Source: Blastopirellula marina
Lineage (GTDB): Bacteria; Planctomycetota; Phycisphaerae; Sedimentisphaerales; UBA12454
Direction of reading: 5' to 3'
DNA: 36,400 bases
NCBI GenBank assembly: GCA_020721975.1
Contig: DYLR01000003.1
Span: 1-36,400 of the forward strand
Part shown: positions 1 through 7,067 of the stretch, piece by piece
Numbering within the stretch: position 1 is the first letter of the stretch
How the letters are laid out: each line of letters opens with the position of its first letter
Program-made: the position numbers and the translations under genes
The notes under the pieces: generated by a model
The model's database searches: none
Seen by the model: only the letters and a program-made list of their open reading frames with translations
Told to the model about the DNA's origin: nothing

Positions 1-82
1 CTTATACTCCGTCCCTGTCGGTTGCGCACAGCCGCTTAAAAAACAGGTGGAAAATATGAAAAAAGCTAATTTAACTACCTAA
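1..82 (+). CDS. possible 3' end of an upstream gene (partial)
   Basis: Reading from base 2, an open frame runs from the window edge to a TAA at 80-82. It gives a short tail that begins LYSVPVGCAQ and ends ANLTT. The other two plus frames close at about 39 and 57. The residue mix looks like ordinary protein, but only 26 codons are visible and no family can be recognised. The stretch may instead be non-coding. Confidence 0.35.
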   Translation, partial: LYSVPVGCAQPLKKQVENMKKANLTT

Positions 83-156
83 TCAGGCCGATTTCAAGTG
101 TTTTTATATAGGATAAGAATATTACCTGTTTCTCCCACGGATTAACGAATTTTTAA

Positions 157-272
157 GGTATAGGGTATATGAACAGCCAATAACCAATAACTCCGCGAAA
201 CAGTTGTTTGATTATTGAAAGTTGGTTATTGATTTATTTTGGATGTTAGATGTTGCATTATTGGATGTTTGC
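157..272. repeat. palindromic intergenic repeat, family A copy 1
   Basis: This is the shortest of three copies (others at 4155-4333 and 29657-29817). It starts with a TATAGGGTATA word and then has CAATAACCAATAA. A conserved centre, CTCYGCGAAACAGTTG followed by TTTGATTATTGAAA, leads to TTGGTTATTG and TTGGATGTT words. Left-arm CAATAACCAA is the exact reverse complement of right-arm TTGGTTATTG, so the element can fold into a hairpin around the GCGAAACAG centre. No ORF is associated with it. Its function is unknown. Confidence 0.7.
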
Positions 273-279
273 TCTTATG

Positions 280-416
280 TTTAGCCGCCGTCAGCATGAC
301 GGCATACTCATCAGTCCGCAGGTGAGTCCTGCGGGTCATCGGTATAATGCAATCACGACTTTGCGCAAATCTGACCCCGACGGCAGGCATAGGGGCTGAC
401 AATTTCTTGTCGGGGT
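280..416. repeat. GC-rich modular hairpin block, copy 1
   Basis: This block shares three modules, in the same order, with 3896-4123. The first is TTTAGCCGCCGTC (280-292). The second is a hairpin with arms CCGCAGG and CCTGCGG followed by GTCA (316-338). The third is a GACCCCGA...GGGCTGACAATTTC module (373-405). In this copy the third module is closed by an 8-bp inverted repeat, ACCCCGAC (374-381) with GTCGGGGT (409-416). The second module recurs alone between the two transporter ATPase genes at 17233-17256. With the family A repeat beside it, this fills most of the 83-506 gap. Confidence 0.6.
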
Positions 417-468
417 AGTCCGCGGAGTGAAATAACGTTTTACGACCGTTATCTATAGGATTTTCTTC

Positions 469-497
469 TTGCCGGATATTTGAATGGATAGTATAGT
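469..497 (+). promoter_or_regulatory. candidate promoter for tRNA-Ala
   Basis: A -35-like TTGCCG (469-474) and a -10-like TATAGT (492-497) are separated by 17 bases. That puts the predicted start near 504, only about 3 bases before the first base of the tRNA. The position fits a short-leader tRNA transcript. The call is by pattern only. Confidence 0.5.
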
Positions 498-506
498 AAT
501 TTTGCC

Positions 507-579
<73 letters not shown>

Positions 580-594
580 TTTTTGTAAGTTATG

Positions 595-612
595 CTGAAT
601 TCAGTTTTTTTT
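595..612 (+). terminator. weak candidate terminator after tRNA-Ala
   Basis: The palindrome CTGAATTCAG (595-604) is followed directly by eight T residues (605-612), 16 bases past the tRNA. The stem is only 3 to 4 bp once a loop is allowed, so this is a poor hairpin. The position and T-run are its main support. Confidence 0.35.
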
Positions 613-889
613 GTTCACACTTCGCTGCGTTCACTGATATACGATGTACTGTGTGTAAAATATACATTTTAGTCCGGAATTATACCCCCTCCATTGACAC
701 AATTAACAATCTCGTAGATATATTTATTATTCAACTTAAATAAAATCCTGAATTAAACACGTTTGTTAAAATAAATAAATCAGGCAAGTTATGAATTTTT
801 TAATTAAATTGGTTAATTTTGGGCGATAATAAAATAGTTCCCAGTATTAAAAAATATTAAAAAACTGACGTAAACAGTTTAAATTGTTA
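613..889. other. AT-rich intergenic stretch, nothing recognised
   Basis: This is AT-rich sequence between the tRNA and the promoter of the next operon. A 69-codon frame that starts inside the tRNA (534-743) is not credible as a gene. No tRNA, known riboswitch or repeat family was recognised here. Confidence 0.5.
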
Positions 890-918
890 TTGACATTATT
901 CACAGAGTCCGATAAACT
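890..918 (+). promoter_or_regulatory. promoter of the HTH-receiver / HDOD kinase operon
   Basis: A perfect -35 TTGACA (890-895) is followed, after a 17-base spacer, by TAAACT (913-918), which keeps the T1, A2 and T6 bases of the -10 box. The predicted start is near 925, giving a leader of about 40 bases before the ATG at 966. Confidence 0.65.
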
Positions 919-954
919 GGCAAGCCTGGGCAAAGTAGGAGATAAGGACTCTGG
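903..954 (+). other. 8-bp inverted repeat at promoter/leader of the regulator gene
   Basis: CAGAGTCC (903-910) is the exact reverse complement of GGACTCTG (947-954). The right arm runs into the Shine-Dalgarno GGAGG (954-958) of the next gene, and the left arm lies in the promoter spacer just before the -10 box. As DNA it could be an operator for the regulator encoded downstream. As RNA only the right arm would be transcribed from the predicted start. Function is inferred from position only. Confidence 0.4.
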
Positions 955-965
955 GAGGTTAGAAA

Positions 966-1565
966 ATGGAATTTCTAAAAGGCGATCGAGGGACGGTGAC
1001 AATGAAGAATCTGTATACTACCGGCGAGGCTGCCGAAATATGTAACGTCAGCCAGCAGACAATTATCAGGTGCTTTGATTCAGGGCGATTGCAAGGCTTT
1101 CGTATCCCCGGCTCAAGGTTCAGGCGCATTCCCCGTGAAAGTTTAGTCAAGTTCATGAAGGATAACAGTATCCCAATGTCCAATCTTGATTCAGGGCATA
1201 AGAAGATACTGATTGTCGATGATGACGCCGAGATAATTGAAATGATGGTCGATGTGCTGAACAGGGACGGCCGATTTGACGTCAGGACTGCATCCAGCGG
1301 TTATGACGCCGGTATTATGACTCAGCAGTTTCATCCGGATGTGATTTTGCTGGATTATATGCTCCCCGATGTCAACGGAAATGTTGTGTGCAGGACAATC
1401 AAGCAAAATCCCGAGTTTGCCAATACCCGAATTATAATCATCAGCGGCGTGGTCAATTCTGATGAAATAGATGATCTGATGCGCTCCGGTGCGGAAGATT
1501 TCCTTAAAAAGCCGTTTAATATTTCGGAATTGATTGAAAAAATCAGCGCCGTGCTTAATGTATAA
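966..1565 (+). CDS. HTH (MerR/excisionase-like) + response regulator receiver protein
   Basis: This 199-residue protein has an unusual domain order. Residues about 14-66 form a helix-turn-helix of the MerR/excisionase type (YTTGEAAEICNVSQQTI, then a basic RFRRIP wing). Residues 79-199 form a receiver domain with acidic pocket D85-D87, phospho-acceptor D130 (LLDYMLPD), switch S160 and conserved K182 (LKKPF). It is probably a phosphorylation-controlled DNA-binding protein. The start at ATG 966 is chosen for the GGAGG at 954-958 with a 7-base gap; ATG 1002 (MKNLYTTGE) is a possible alternative. The histidine kinase 17 bases downstream is the obvious partner. Most response regulators carry the receiver first, so this order is reversed. 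The target genes are unknown; the dyad at 903-954 is a candidate autoregulatory site. Confidence 0.88.
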   Translation: MEFLKGDRGTVTMKNLYTTGEAAEICNVSQQTIIRCFDSGRLQGFRIPGSRFRRIPRESLVKFMKDNSIPMSNLDSGHKKILIVDDDAEIIEMMVDVLNRDGRFDVRTASSGYDAGIMTQQFHPDVILLDYMLPDVNGNVVCRTIKQNPEFANTRIIIISGVVNSDEIDDLMRSGAEDFLKKPFNISELIEKISAVLNV

Positions 1566-1582
1566 AGCCGGAGCAGGCAGGA

Positions 1583-3862
1583 ATGTTCACAGCGTCTAAT
1601 ATGTTCACAACTCAACGCCGCGACGAGCCTGCGATAAACATAAACGGTCTTTCGACACTGCCCGCCACAGCAGCACAGGCTCTCAAACTCCTTTCCTGCC
1701 CGGACTGTGATAGAAAACAGCTTGCGGAAATTTTCTCAATAGATACTGCAATGACTGTCAAGCTGTGCATTGAAGCCGGCCAAACCATTTCTTATGCCCA
1801 GCCGGATTACAGTATATCCGGCCTTATCGAATGCTTTCCCGCAGAATCGCTTCGCAATATAGTCATTTCCACCGATATTACCGGGCTTGCAGAGCCTGTA
1901 TATATGCAAAATCTGTCCGCTAAAACCGATTTGCATATTTTCAGTGTTGCCTGTGCGTGTGCTGCTGCGATGTTGGCTGAACGGTTGAATGCCGAGATTA
2001 AGGAGCCGGCCTATATTGCCGGGCTGCTTTGTAAAATGGGTCTGCTTGCACTTCAGGACACGATGCCGCGAAGCGTGCAAAAGATGCTTGATATTGCCCG
2101 CGAAAAAAAGATGTCTCTGGCTGAAATTGAACGCGAGAATATAAACACGGATCATAACGTAATAGGCAGGCATCTTGGCGAAAAGTGGCGGTTTCCGCAA
2201 AATCTTGTTCTGGCTGTCTGGTTGCACGACAGTAGTACGGAATTTCTGCAAAGACAAATTGGGCACATGCCGCTGACTGCGATAGTTCACGCCGCCTGTT
2301 CAATTGCTGCAGCCGCTCATATCGGGCTAAGCGGCGATTTTAATCAGCCGCGAAATCCGCACAAAATTGCCCGCTGCATGGGCTGGGACGAATCGCTTAT
2401 TGACGAGATTATCACAAAACTGCCTGGCGAAATTGAAAGAAAATGCGCGATTCTTCGAACCGAGCCTCAAAGAGCAGCCGGCGAATATCACAGAATTATT
2501 GTATCGCTTGCCGGAGAGCTTTCAGAGCGGAGCTATAGGCTCGAGAATAAAAATCAGCGTCTCCAGGCCGGTACAATGCACCTTGAGTTCATCGCAGAGA
2601 CTCTTCAGAGCATAACGGCTTATCAGGACAGCGGCAGGTGCGCTGAAATGATAGCGTGCGGTCTGAAAAAATACTATCAGGCCGACGATGCGGTACTATG
2701 TCTTTTGCCGGCGGGCATAAATAGTTATGCCAGGCTCATATCGGCCGGTTATCTCGATGCACAAACAATATATCTCGACCGTTCCGGCAGCAGGATGATT
2801 GCGGAACTTCTCGCCGCAGCGGCAGATAAAATCAATTGTGAAAAAATCATATCGTTTGTAAAAGACCGAACCGGCGCGAAATTCAGCCCCGAGCGGACCT
2901 TGTTCGTTTCTTTAATCAATGACAAAAGGCATGTCGGGGCGATTATAATAGACTCTTCGCAAATGCCGGCTGCGGTTATAAAAACATTCGACAGCGCAGC
3001 AGCCGTTATCGCTTGGATAATTTCGGGAATAACCGCCGCGGAGCTTAATAAAACGCTCAGCGAGACTATGGCAGGAATGCTCGGCGCCGGACAATCGCAG
3101 GAACAAGCACACGAACAAACACAGGAACAGCCGCAGTCCACGCACAAACAACCGCCGCAGCCGAACGATATCGAATCATCTCCGTCTTCGCAGGATGCAT
3201 TATATAACGCCCTTGGCGAAATGGCCGGGGGAATTGCTCATGAATTAAATAATCCGTTGGCGGTGATTTCCGGGAGAGTTCAACTGCTTGAGCAGACCGA
3301 AACGGATGAAAACAAACGCCGGATATTGGCGCAAATAAACCGGCGAACACAGGAAATCTCGGATATTATTACCAACCTGATGCAGTTTGCAAAGCCCGGC
3401 GACACGGAAATCAGAACCGTCTCTCCGCTGCTTATAATAGACAGTGCGGTTTTGGCTACTGAAAGAAAACATGGCATAAATCAGCTTGAAGTAAGCCTGA
3501 GCGGTATTGACAATCTGCCCGATATTCAGGCCGACCCGCGGCAGGTTTCACAGGCGATAGCCAATATTCTTTCAAATGCCGTGGAATCTTATCCATCCGG
3601 CAGCGGTCCGATAGAAATCACCGGCAGTGTGGATACGAACAACAATACGCTATCGATTGCCGTTACCGACCACGGCTGCGGTATGGACGAGCAATGTATT
3701 GCCGCAGCTGTGCAGCCTTTTTACTCTAACAAGCCCGCAGGCAGACAACTGGGAATGGGACTTGCACACGCAAAACGCCTGCTTGAAGCAAATCACGCAA
3801 AACTTACGATAACCTCTGCCGTGGGACAGGGTACTACCGCAACGATAGCATTTAACATTTAA
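1583..3862 (+). CDS. HDOD-GAF-type sensor histidine kinase
   Basis: This is a 759-residue cytosolic signalling protein with no membrane segment. Residues about 20-245 resemble an HDOD domain (LSTLPATAAQALKLL, later YIAGLLCKMGLLAL and WLHD), a degenerate HD-type output fold. Residues about 330-480 look like a GAF sensor. A Q/E/P-rich linker (505-535) leads to the HisKA domain with phospho-acceptor H553 (GGIAHELNNPLA). The HATPase follows, with N664 (NILSNAVES), DHGCG (696-700) and GMGLA (724-728). It forms an operon with the HTH-receiver gene and probably phosphorylates it. ATG 1583 gives the longest form; ATG 1601 is in frame with no better ribosome site. The final residues AFNI and the stop codon lie inside a TTTAACATT repeat, so the extreme C-terminus may be repeat-derived. 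Confidence 0.87.
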   Translation: MFTASNMFTTQRRDEPAININGLSTLPATAAQALKLLSCPDCDRKQLAEIFSIDTAMTVKLCIEAGQTISYAQPDYSISGLIECFPAESLRNIVISTDITGLAEPVYMQNLSAKTDLHIFSVACACAAAMLAERLNAEIKEPAYIAGLLCKMGLLALQDTMPRSVQKMLDIAREKKMSLAEIERENINTDHNVIGRHLGEKWRFPQNLVLAVWLHDSSTEFLQRQIGHMPLTAIVHAACSIAAAAHIGLSGDFNQPRNPHKIARCMGWDESLIDEIITKLPGEIERKCAILRTEPQRAAGEYHRIIVSLAGELSERSYRLENKNQRLQAGTMHLEFIAETLQSITAYQDSGRCAEMIACGLKKYYQADDAVLCLLPAGINSYARLISAGYLDAQTIYLDRSGSRMIAELLAAAADKINCEKIISFVKDRTGAKFSPERTLFVSLINDKRHVGAIIIDSSQMPAAVIKTFDSAAAVIAWIISGITAAELNKTLSETMAGMLGAGQSQEQAHEQTQEQPQSTHKQPPQPNDIESSPSSQDALYNALGEMAGGIAHELNNPLAVISGRVQLLEQTETDENKRRILAQINRRTQEISDIITNLMQFAKPGDTEIRTVSPLLIIDSAVLATERKHGINQLEVSLSGIDNLPDIQADPRQVSQAIANILSNAVESYPSGSGPIEITGSVDTNNNTLSIAVTDHGCGMDEQCIAAAVQPFYSNKPAGRQLGMGLAHAKRLLEANHAKLTITSAVGQGTTATIAFNI

Positions 3863-3893
3863 CATTTAACATTCAACATTGAACATTTAACAC
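3858..3893. repeat. TTTAACATT/TTCAACATT tandem words (family D)
   Basis: Tandem near-identical 8 to 9 base words (ATTTAACATTTAACATTC and similar) begin within the last codons of the histidine kinase and run on after its stop. The same words appear on the opposite strand at 4350-4381 and at the start of hydE (26508-26522). Confidence 0.6.
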
Positions 3894-3895
3894 TG

Positions 3896-4135
3896 TTTAG
3901 CCGCCGTCGCCGCGCCGGCGTATCTTTTAGCCTGCCGGCCAGTCCGGCAGGTTTCTTCCTCGCAGGCCTGTCCTGCGGGTCAGATAAGCGTAAAACTTAA
4001 AGCGTAAAACGAAAAACTTTTGAATAGCTCGTCCGTCAAAGGCGGACTCCATAATTTTACGTTTTTGGTTTTAAGTTTTTCATTTTGTTGACCCCGATGA
4101 CAGGCATCGGGCTGACAATTTCCCCGTGGGACTTT
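3896..4135. repeat. GC-rich modular hairpin block, copy 2
   Basis: This block repeats the module order of 280-416. It has TTTAGCCGCCGTC (3896-3908), an added perfect hairpin CCTGCCGG/CCGGCAGG with a 5-base loop (3931-3951), the CGCAGG...TCCTGCGGGTCA hairpin (3960-3982) and GACCCCGATGACAGGCATCGGG...GACAATTTCC (4090-4123). Between the last two lies an imperfect dyad of AAAACTTAAAG-type words with TTTTAAGTTTTT (3990-4085), which holds a small GTCCG/CGGAC hairpin near 4030-4047. No coding potential is seen. This block and family A copy 2 fill the 551-base gap 3863-4413. Confidence 0.6.
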
Positions 4136-4154
4136 TTAAAACCGCGGATTTTTT

Positions 4155-4333
4155 TAGGGTATAGGGTATAGGGTATAGAAACATCCAATAACCAAATTTC
4201 AACATCCATTTAACAACCAAAATTCAATAACCAACATCTCTGCGAAATAGTTGATTATTGAAAATTGGTTATTGGTTATTGTTTGGATGTTGTGTTATTG
4301 GATGTTGGATGTTTATAACCCCTATACCCTATA
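4155..4333. repeat. palindromic intergenic repeat, family A copy 2
   Basis: This is the most symmetrical copy. The left end is GGGTATAGGGTATAGGGTAT, then AACATCCAATAACCAAA. The centre is AATTCAATAACCAACATC, then TCTGCGAAATAGTTG, then ATTATTGAAAATTGG. The right side is TTGGTTATTG, GTTATTGGATGTTGGATG and finally CCCCTATACCCTATA. The order of words on the right mirrors the left in reverse complement at three nested levels. Confidence 0.75.
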
Positions 4334-4349
4334 AAAAATCTGTGTTCAC

Positions 4350-4381
4350 AATGTTAAGTGTTCAATGTTCAATGTTAAATG
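4350..4381. repeat. family D words, inverted relative to 3858-3893
   Basis: AATGTTAAGTGTTCAATG and following words are the reverse complement of the family D words at 3858-3893, so the 3863-4381 gap is bracketed by an inverted pair of this word family. Confidence 0.5.
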
Positions 4382-4413
4382 CCTGTTGTTCGCGGCTGTG
4401 ATGACTTATATTT

Positions 4414-4692
4414 TTATTCTGCGTTTTTTGTCCACAACCAGTAGTGCATCAAGATATTCGTATCGTTGCTGTCAACTATGCTGCTGTGGTCGATATCCGA
4501 AATGGAATTGGGGTCATCGGGCAAAACCGACTGTGTCGGCGGATGTGCTGAAAATATTGCGAAGTCCCTGAAATTGACGGCGCCGTTTTTATCAAGGTCG
4601 GCCATACAATACGGCTCCATATCCATACCGGCCAGTTTTAATTCATATTTTTTAATCGCAGTATTATAGCCGATATATGTAATCAAAGGCAT
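4414..4692 (-). pseudogene. dockerin-like C-terminal fragment (orphan, probably a remnant)
   Basis: This 92-residue frame contains two EF-hand-like segments, ADLDKNGAVNFRDFAIFS and SDIDHSSIVDSNDTNIL, ending in HYWL. That arrangement resembles the type I dockerin-like tails found at the C-termini of large secreted planctomycete proteins. There is no signal peptide, no catalytic or binding module ahead of it, and no continuation upstream, because the next gene ends only 60 bases away. It is therefore most likely the last exonless scrap of a deleted secreted protein rather than a working gene. A small independent dockerin-bearing protein cannot be excluded. Confidence 0.5.
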
Positions 4693-4752
4693 GCATAATT
4701 CCGGTTAAACGGCAAGTTATTTTCCCTGTTTTATCAAAAGATATATATAAGG

Positions 4753-6348
4753 TCAGGCTAATCTCAAAGCGACGGACTCTGCAACTTTTATTCCGTCAAC
4801 TGCGGAAGACATAATGCCGCCTGAGTAGCCTGCCCCCTCGCCGGCAGGATATAAACCCGCAATGTTTATGCTGCAATAATTTTCATCACGCAAAATCCGC
4901 AGCGGACAACTGCTGCGTGTTTCAACGCCGGTCAATACCGCATCAGTACCGGCGAAGCCTTTAATTTTTTTATCGAAAGCGGATAAGCCTTCCCGCAGCG
5001 ATTCTACCGCAAAGCCCGGCAAAACCCTGCTCAAATCGCACGGCACAACGGCAGGAGTATAACTCGGCTGAACACTGCCGAAGCCTGCGGATATTTTACC
5101 GGCAAGAAAATCGCAGGCAAGCTGGGCGGGTGCGTTATAATTTCCACCGGCAATTTCAAAGGCCTTTTGCTCCCATTTGCGCTGGAAAGCAATTCCCGCA
5201 AGCGCATCGCTGCCGGCAAAATCTTCCAGTCTCACCGACACGAGAATAGCCGCGTTGGCGTTTGGTTTGTTGCGGGCAGACCCGCTCATGCCGTTGGTAA
5301 CAACGCCGCCGATTTGCGAACTGCACGCGATAACTTCTCCGCCGGGACACATACAAAAACTGTAAACTCCGCGACCGTTTTGACAGTGATGAACGAGCTT
5401 GTAATCGGCAGCGCCTAAAGCCGGATGCCCGGAAAAACTTCCATATCGGCGGCGATTGATAAAATCCTGACTGTGTTCGATTCGCAGGCCGATTGAAAAG
5501 GCCTTATTTTGCATCGCAGCGCCTTTTTGCTGCAAAACTTCAAAAGTATCTCTTGCACTGTGTCCGACAGCAAGTATTACGCATTGGGTTTCGATTTCAG
5601 TTCCGTTATCAAGAACAACGGATTGAACCCTGCCATTTTTGGCTTTGAGGTCCCTGACATGACTTTGATAGCTGATTTGGCCGCCGCTGTTTTCAATTTT
5701 TTCGCAAAGTTTATTTATGACGCCCGCCAGTTTATCTGTGCCGATATGAGGTTTGCTTAAAAACAATATTTCCGGCGGCGCACCGCAGTCAACCAATTCC
5801 ATTAAAACCTTTCGGCAGCGGTTTGCCTTATCCGTGATTTGTGTTGTAAGTTTGCCGTCGCTGAAAGTGCCGGCGCCGCCCTGACCGAAAAGTGCATTGG
5901 ACTGAACGTCTAAAATGCCGTTGCGCCAGAAATTATGCACGTCTCTAATGCGTTCTGCCAAAGGTTTGCCGCGTTCCAGAATCACCGGTTCAAAACCCGC
6001 TTGCGCGAGAATCAATCCCGCAAACAAACCGCAGGGACCTGCCCCGATTATTACCGGCCTTTGAGACACTTTGCCTTTGACGCAAACAGGAAACCGGTAT
6101 TCCATATCAGGCGTCCGGCTGATTCTTCGATTATCAGAAAATTTTTGCAGTAATACACTTTCATCACGAACCGACACGTCAAGTGTGTACGAAACATAAA
6201 TCGTCTTTCGGCGGGCATCAACGGCTTTACGAAATATGCAAATATCCAGAATATCCGCAGTACAAACAGAAAGTTTCTGCCGAACAGCCGATTTTAGACT
6301 TTCACTGTCGTGTTCCAAAGGCAATCTGACATCTGTAATGCGTATCAT
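4753..6348 (-). CDS. FAD-dependent dehydrogenase, COG2509 family
   Basis: This 531-residue protein is full length for the family. An N-terminal domain of about 95 residues precedes the Rossmann dinucleotide motif G102-A-G104-P-C-G107 (VIIGAGPCGLFAG) with E125 at the end of the second strand. It also has the family hallmarks ALFGQGGAGTFSDGKL and, at the C-terminus, PAGEGAGYSGGIMSSAVDG. It is a soluble flavoprotein with no established substrate; GG-reductase-like and NAD(FAD)-utilising dehydrogenase names are used for homologues. The start is ATG 6348. The upstream side is occupied by TATAGGG repeats, and no Shine-Dalgarno or promoter is evident. It is transcribed toward the dockerin fragment and separated from nusA by a 740-base gap. 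Confidence 0.85.
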   Translation of the reverse strand: MIRITDVRLPLEHDSESLKSAVRQKLSVCTADILDICIFRKAVDARRKTIYVSYTLDVSVRDESVLLQKFSDNRRISRTPDMEYRFPVCVKGKVSQRPVIIGAGPCGLFAGLILAQAGFEPVILERGKPLAERIRDVHNFWRNGILDVQSNALFGQGGAGTFSDGKLTTQITDKANRCRKVLMELVDCGAPPEILFLSKPHIGTDKLAGVINKLCEKIENSGGQISYQSHVRDLKAKNGRVQSVVLDNGTEIETQCVILAVGHSARDTFEVLQQKGAAMQNKAFSIGLRIEHSQDFINRRRYGSFSGHPALGAADYKLVHHCQNGRGVYSFCMCPGGEVIACSSQIGGVVTNGMSGSARNKPNANAAILVSVRLEDFAGSDALAGIAFQRKWEQKAFEIAGGNYNAPAQLACDFLAGKISAGFGSVQPSYTPAVVPCDLSRVLPGFAVESLREGLSAFDKKIKGFAGTDAVLTGVETRSSCPLRILRDENYCSINIAGLYPAGEGAGYSGGIMSSAVDGIKVAESVALRLA

Positions 6349-6353
6349 ATATT

Positions 6354-6392
6354 AGGGTATATAGGGTATAAGATATAGGGTTTAGGGTATAG
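6354..6392. repeat. degenerate tandem heptamer TATAGGG/TTTAGGG
   Basis: Five or so imperfect copies of a TATAGGG or TTTAGGG heptamer lie directly upstream of the COG2509 gene start. The same word caps family A repeats at 157, 4155 and 29800 and appears at 12299-12316. Confidence 0.55.
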
Positions 6393-6446
6393 TTCTACTA
6401 CGCTATATTGCCTTTAGCTATTGTAATCTAATTTCTTATAATATAA

Positions 6447-6720
6447 GGATTTAAATCCGAAATTCGAATATCGAAATCCGAAACAATATCGAATATTCAA
6501 AACTAAAATGCTCAAAACAAAACCCAAAAACAAAGAACTCTTCGTTTTGGTTATTTTGATTTGGAATTTTGAATTTGTTTTGGATTTCGGATTTCGTGCT
6601 TCGGATTTTTAGTCTGTTTCGTTTCCATATTACAAATAGCGTTGTAGTAATAGGATACAGAGGAATATCAAAAATCAAAAACCAAAAACCAAATATCAAA
6701 AATACCAAAAATCAAAAAGA
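6447..6720. repeat. word-like repeat region with long imperfect dyad (family B)
   Basis: The left arm, AAATCCGAAATTCGAATATC followed by GAAATCCGAAA (6453-6483), is mirrored by TTTTGGATTTCGGATTTCG followed by TGCTTCGGATTT (6579-6609). The inner arms are CAAAAC-type words against GTTTTGGTTATTTTGATTTG. The dyad is followed by tandem AAAAATCAAAAACC-type words (6668-6715). Related GATTTTAGATTTTGG words recur at 12351, 21557, 26421 and 29581. No gene is supported here despite an 85-codon minus frame that is made of the repeat itself. Confidence 0.55.
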
Positions 6721-6783
6721 ATATATAGCTTAAAATGAGTCTATTATATCCGTATAATATCAATAATAAAGATATTTAATCTT

Positions 6784-6811
6784 TTGACAGGCTAAAAATT
6801 TTGGATATAAT
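6784..6811 (+). promoter_or_regulatory. full-consensus promoter of the nusA operon leader
   Basis: TTGACA (6784-6789) and TATAAT (6806-6811) both match the housekeeping sigma consensus at 6 of 6 bases, with a 16-base spacer. The predicted start is near 6818, about 270 bases upstream of nusA, so a long 5' leader is expected. Confidence 0.75.
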
Positions 6812-6845
6812 TGCTAACCTTGAAATTCGCAGAGATTTAGGAATT

Positions 6846-6887
6846 ATGATGAGAGCAGTTGGGATTCGTAACCGTGTTAACGCATAG
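6846..6887 (+). CDS. putative 13-residue leader peptide before nusA
   Basis: ATG ATG at 6846/6849 is preceded by TAGGAA (6838-6843) and reads MMRAVGIRNRVNA, then TAG at 6885-6887. The stop codon lies in the left arm of the first leader hairpin (6881-6912), so a translating ribosome would block that hairpin. There is no run of a single regulatory amino acid; two Arg, two Val and two Asn are seen. It is too short for any homology argument. Confidence 0.3.
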   Translation: MMRAVGIRNRVNA

Positions 6888-6969
6888 ACTGACAATCTTT
6901 GCAGGCTATGCGCGCTTTTCAGGGTTTTTAACCCCGGTTGAGTGTTTTACTTCAAAGGTTGTTGCCGTT

Positions 6970-6994
6970 GGAGGAAGTGTTGATGGTTGAATAA
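6970..6994 (+). promoter_or_regulatory. Shine-Dalgarno plus three-codon minigene in leader hairpin
   Basis: GGAGG (6970-6974) is followed at an 8-base gap by ATG GTT GAA TAA (6983-6994). All of it lies in the loop and right arm of the TTGCCGTT/AACGGCAA hairpin. A ribosome starting here would terminate inside the hairpin and just before the terminator. It may be chance, but the ribosome site is as good as those of the real genes nearby. Confidence 0.3.
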
Positions 6995-7027
6995 CGGCAA
7001 AAGGTGTTTGATTTTGCGCTTTGTGAA

Positions 7028-7067
7028 GTGGAAACGCTCGTTAGCCCGGACGTTTCCGCTTTTTTTT
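7028..7067 (+). terminator. intrinsic terminator between leader and nusA
   Basis: The stem is GTGGAAACG (7028-7036) with CGTTTCCGC (7051-7059), 9 pairs with one G-U, a 14-base loop, then eight T residues (7060-7067). It ends only 21 bases before the nusA ATG, so it cannot be the end of a separate upstream operon unless nusA has another promoter. It is best read as an attenuator. Confidence 0.75.

Larger units (their letters stand above)
6818..7067 (+). ncRNA. structured nusA leader / possible attenuator RNA
   Basis: Between the consensus promoter and nusA lies a non-coding leader with four clear hairpins. They are CGCATAG-A-CTG with CAG-G-CTATGCG (6881-6912, 10 paired bases and one mismatch), GGGTT/AACCC (6922-6934), TTGCCGTT/AACGGCAA (6962-6969 with 6993-7000), and a terminator (7028-7067). 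GCAAAA (6997-7002) can instead pair with TTTTGC near 7012-7017, giving an alternative fold next to the terminator. Two tiny ORFs with Shine-Dalgarno sequences lie inside. It may be a cis-acting attenuator for nusA or a separate small RNA; no named RNA family was recognised. This explains 6818-7088. Confidence 0.55.

Noticed and set aside
157-338. CRISPR array in the repeat-rich intergenic DNA
   Set aside because: Repeats are variable-length palindromic words without regular unique spacers, and there are no cas genes in the window.
903-954. Possible cyclic-di-GMP riboswitch before the HTH-receiver gene
   Set aside because: Some GGCAA and GGGCAAAG words are suggestive, but the conserved core and two-helix arrangement of GEMM RNAs are not present, and the left arm lies in the promoter.
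6354-6392. TTTAGGG/TATAGGG tandem words resembling telomere repeats
   Set aside because: The array is short, degenerate and internal to a bacterial chromosome segment, and the same word caps other intergenic repeats. The resemblance to plant-type telomeres is taken as chance.
6818-7067. 6S RNA, SRP RNA or tmRNA in the nusA leader
   Set aside because: There is no long closing stem between the ends as in 6S RNA, no SRP GGAAGCA-type loop pattern and no tRNA-like ends as in tmRNA. It is retained only as an unnamed leader RNA.
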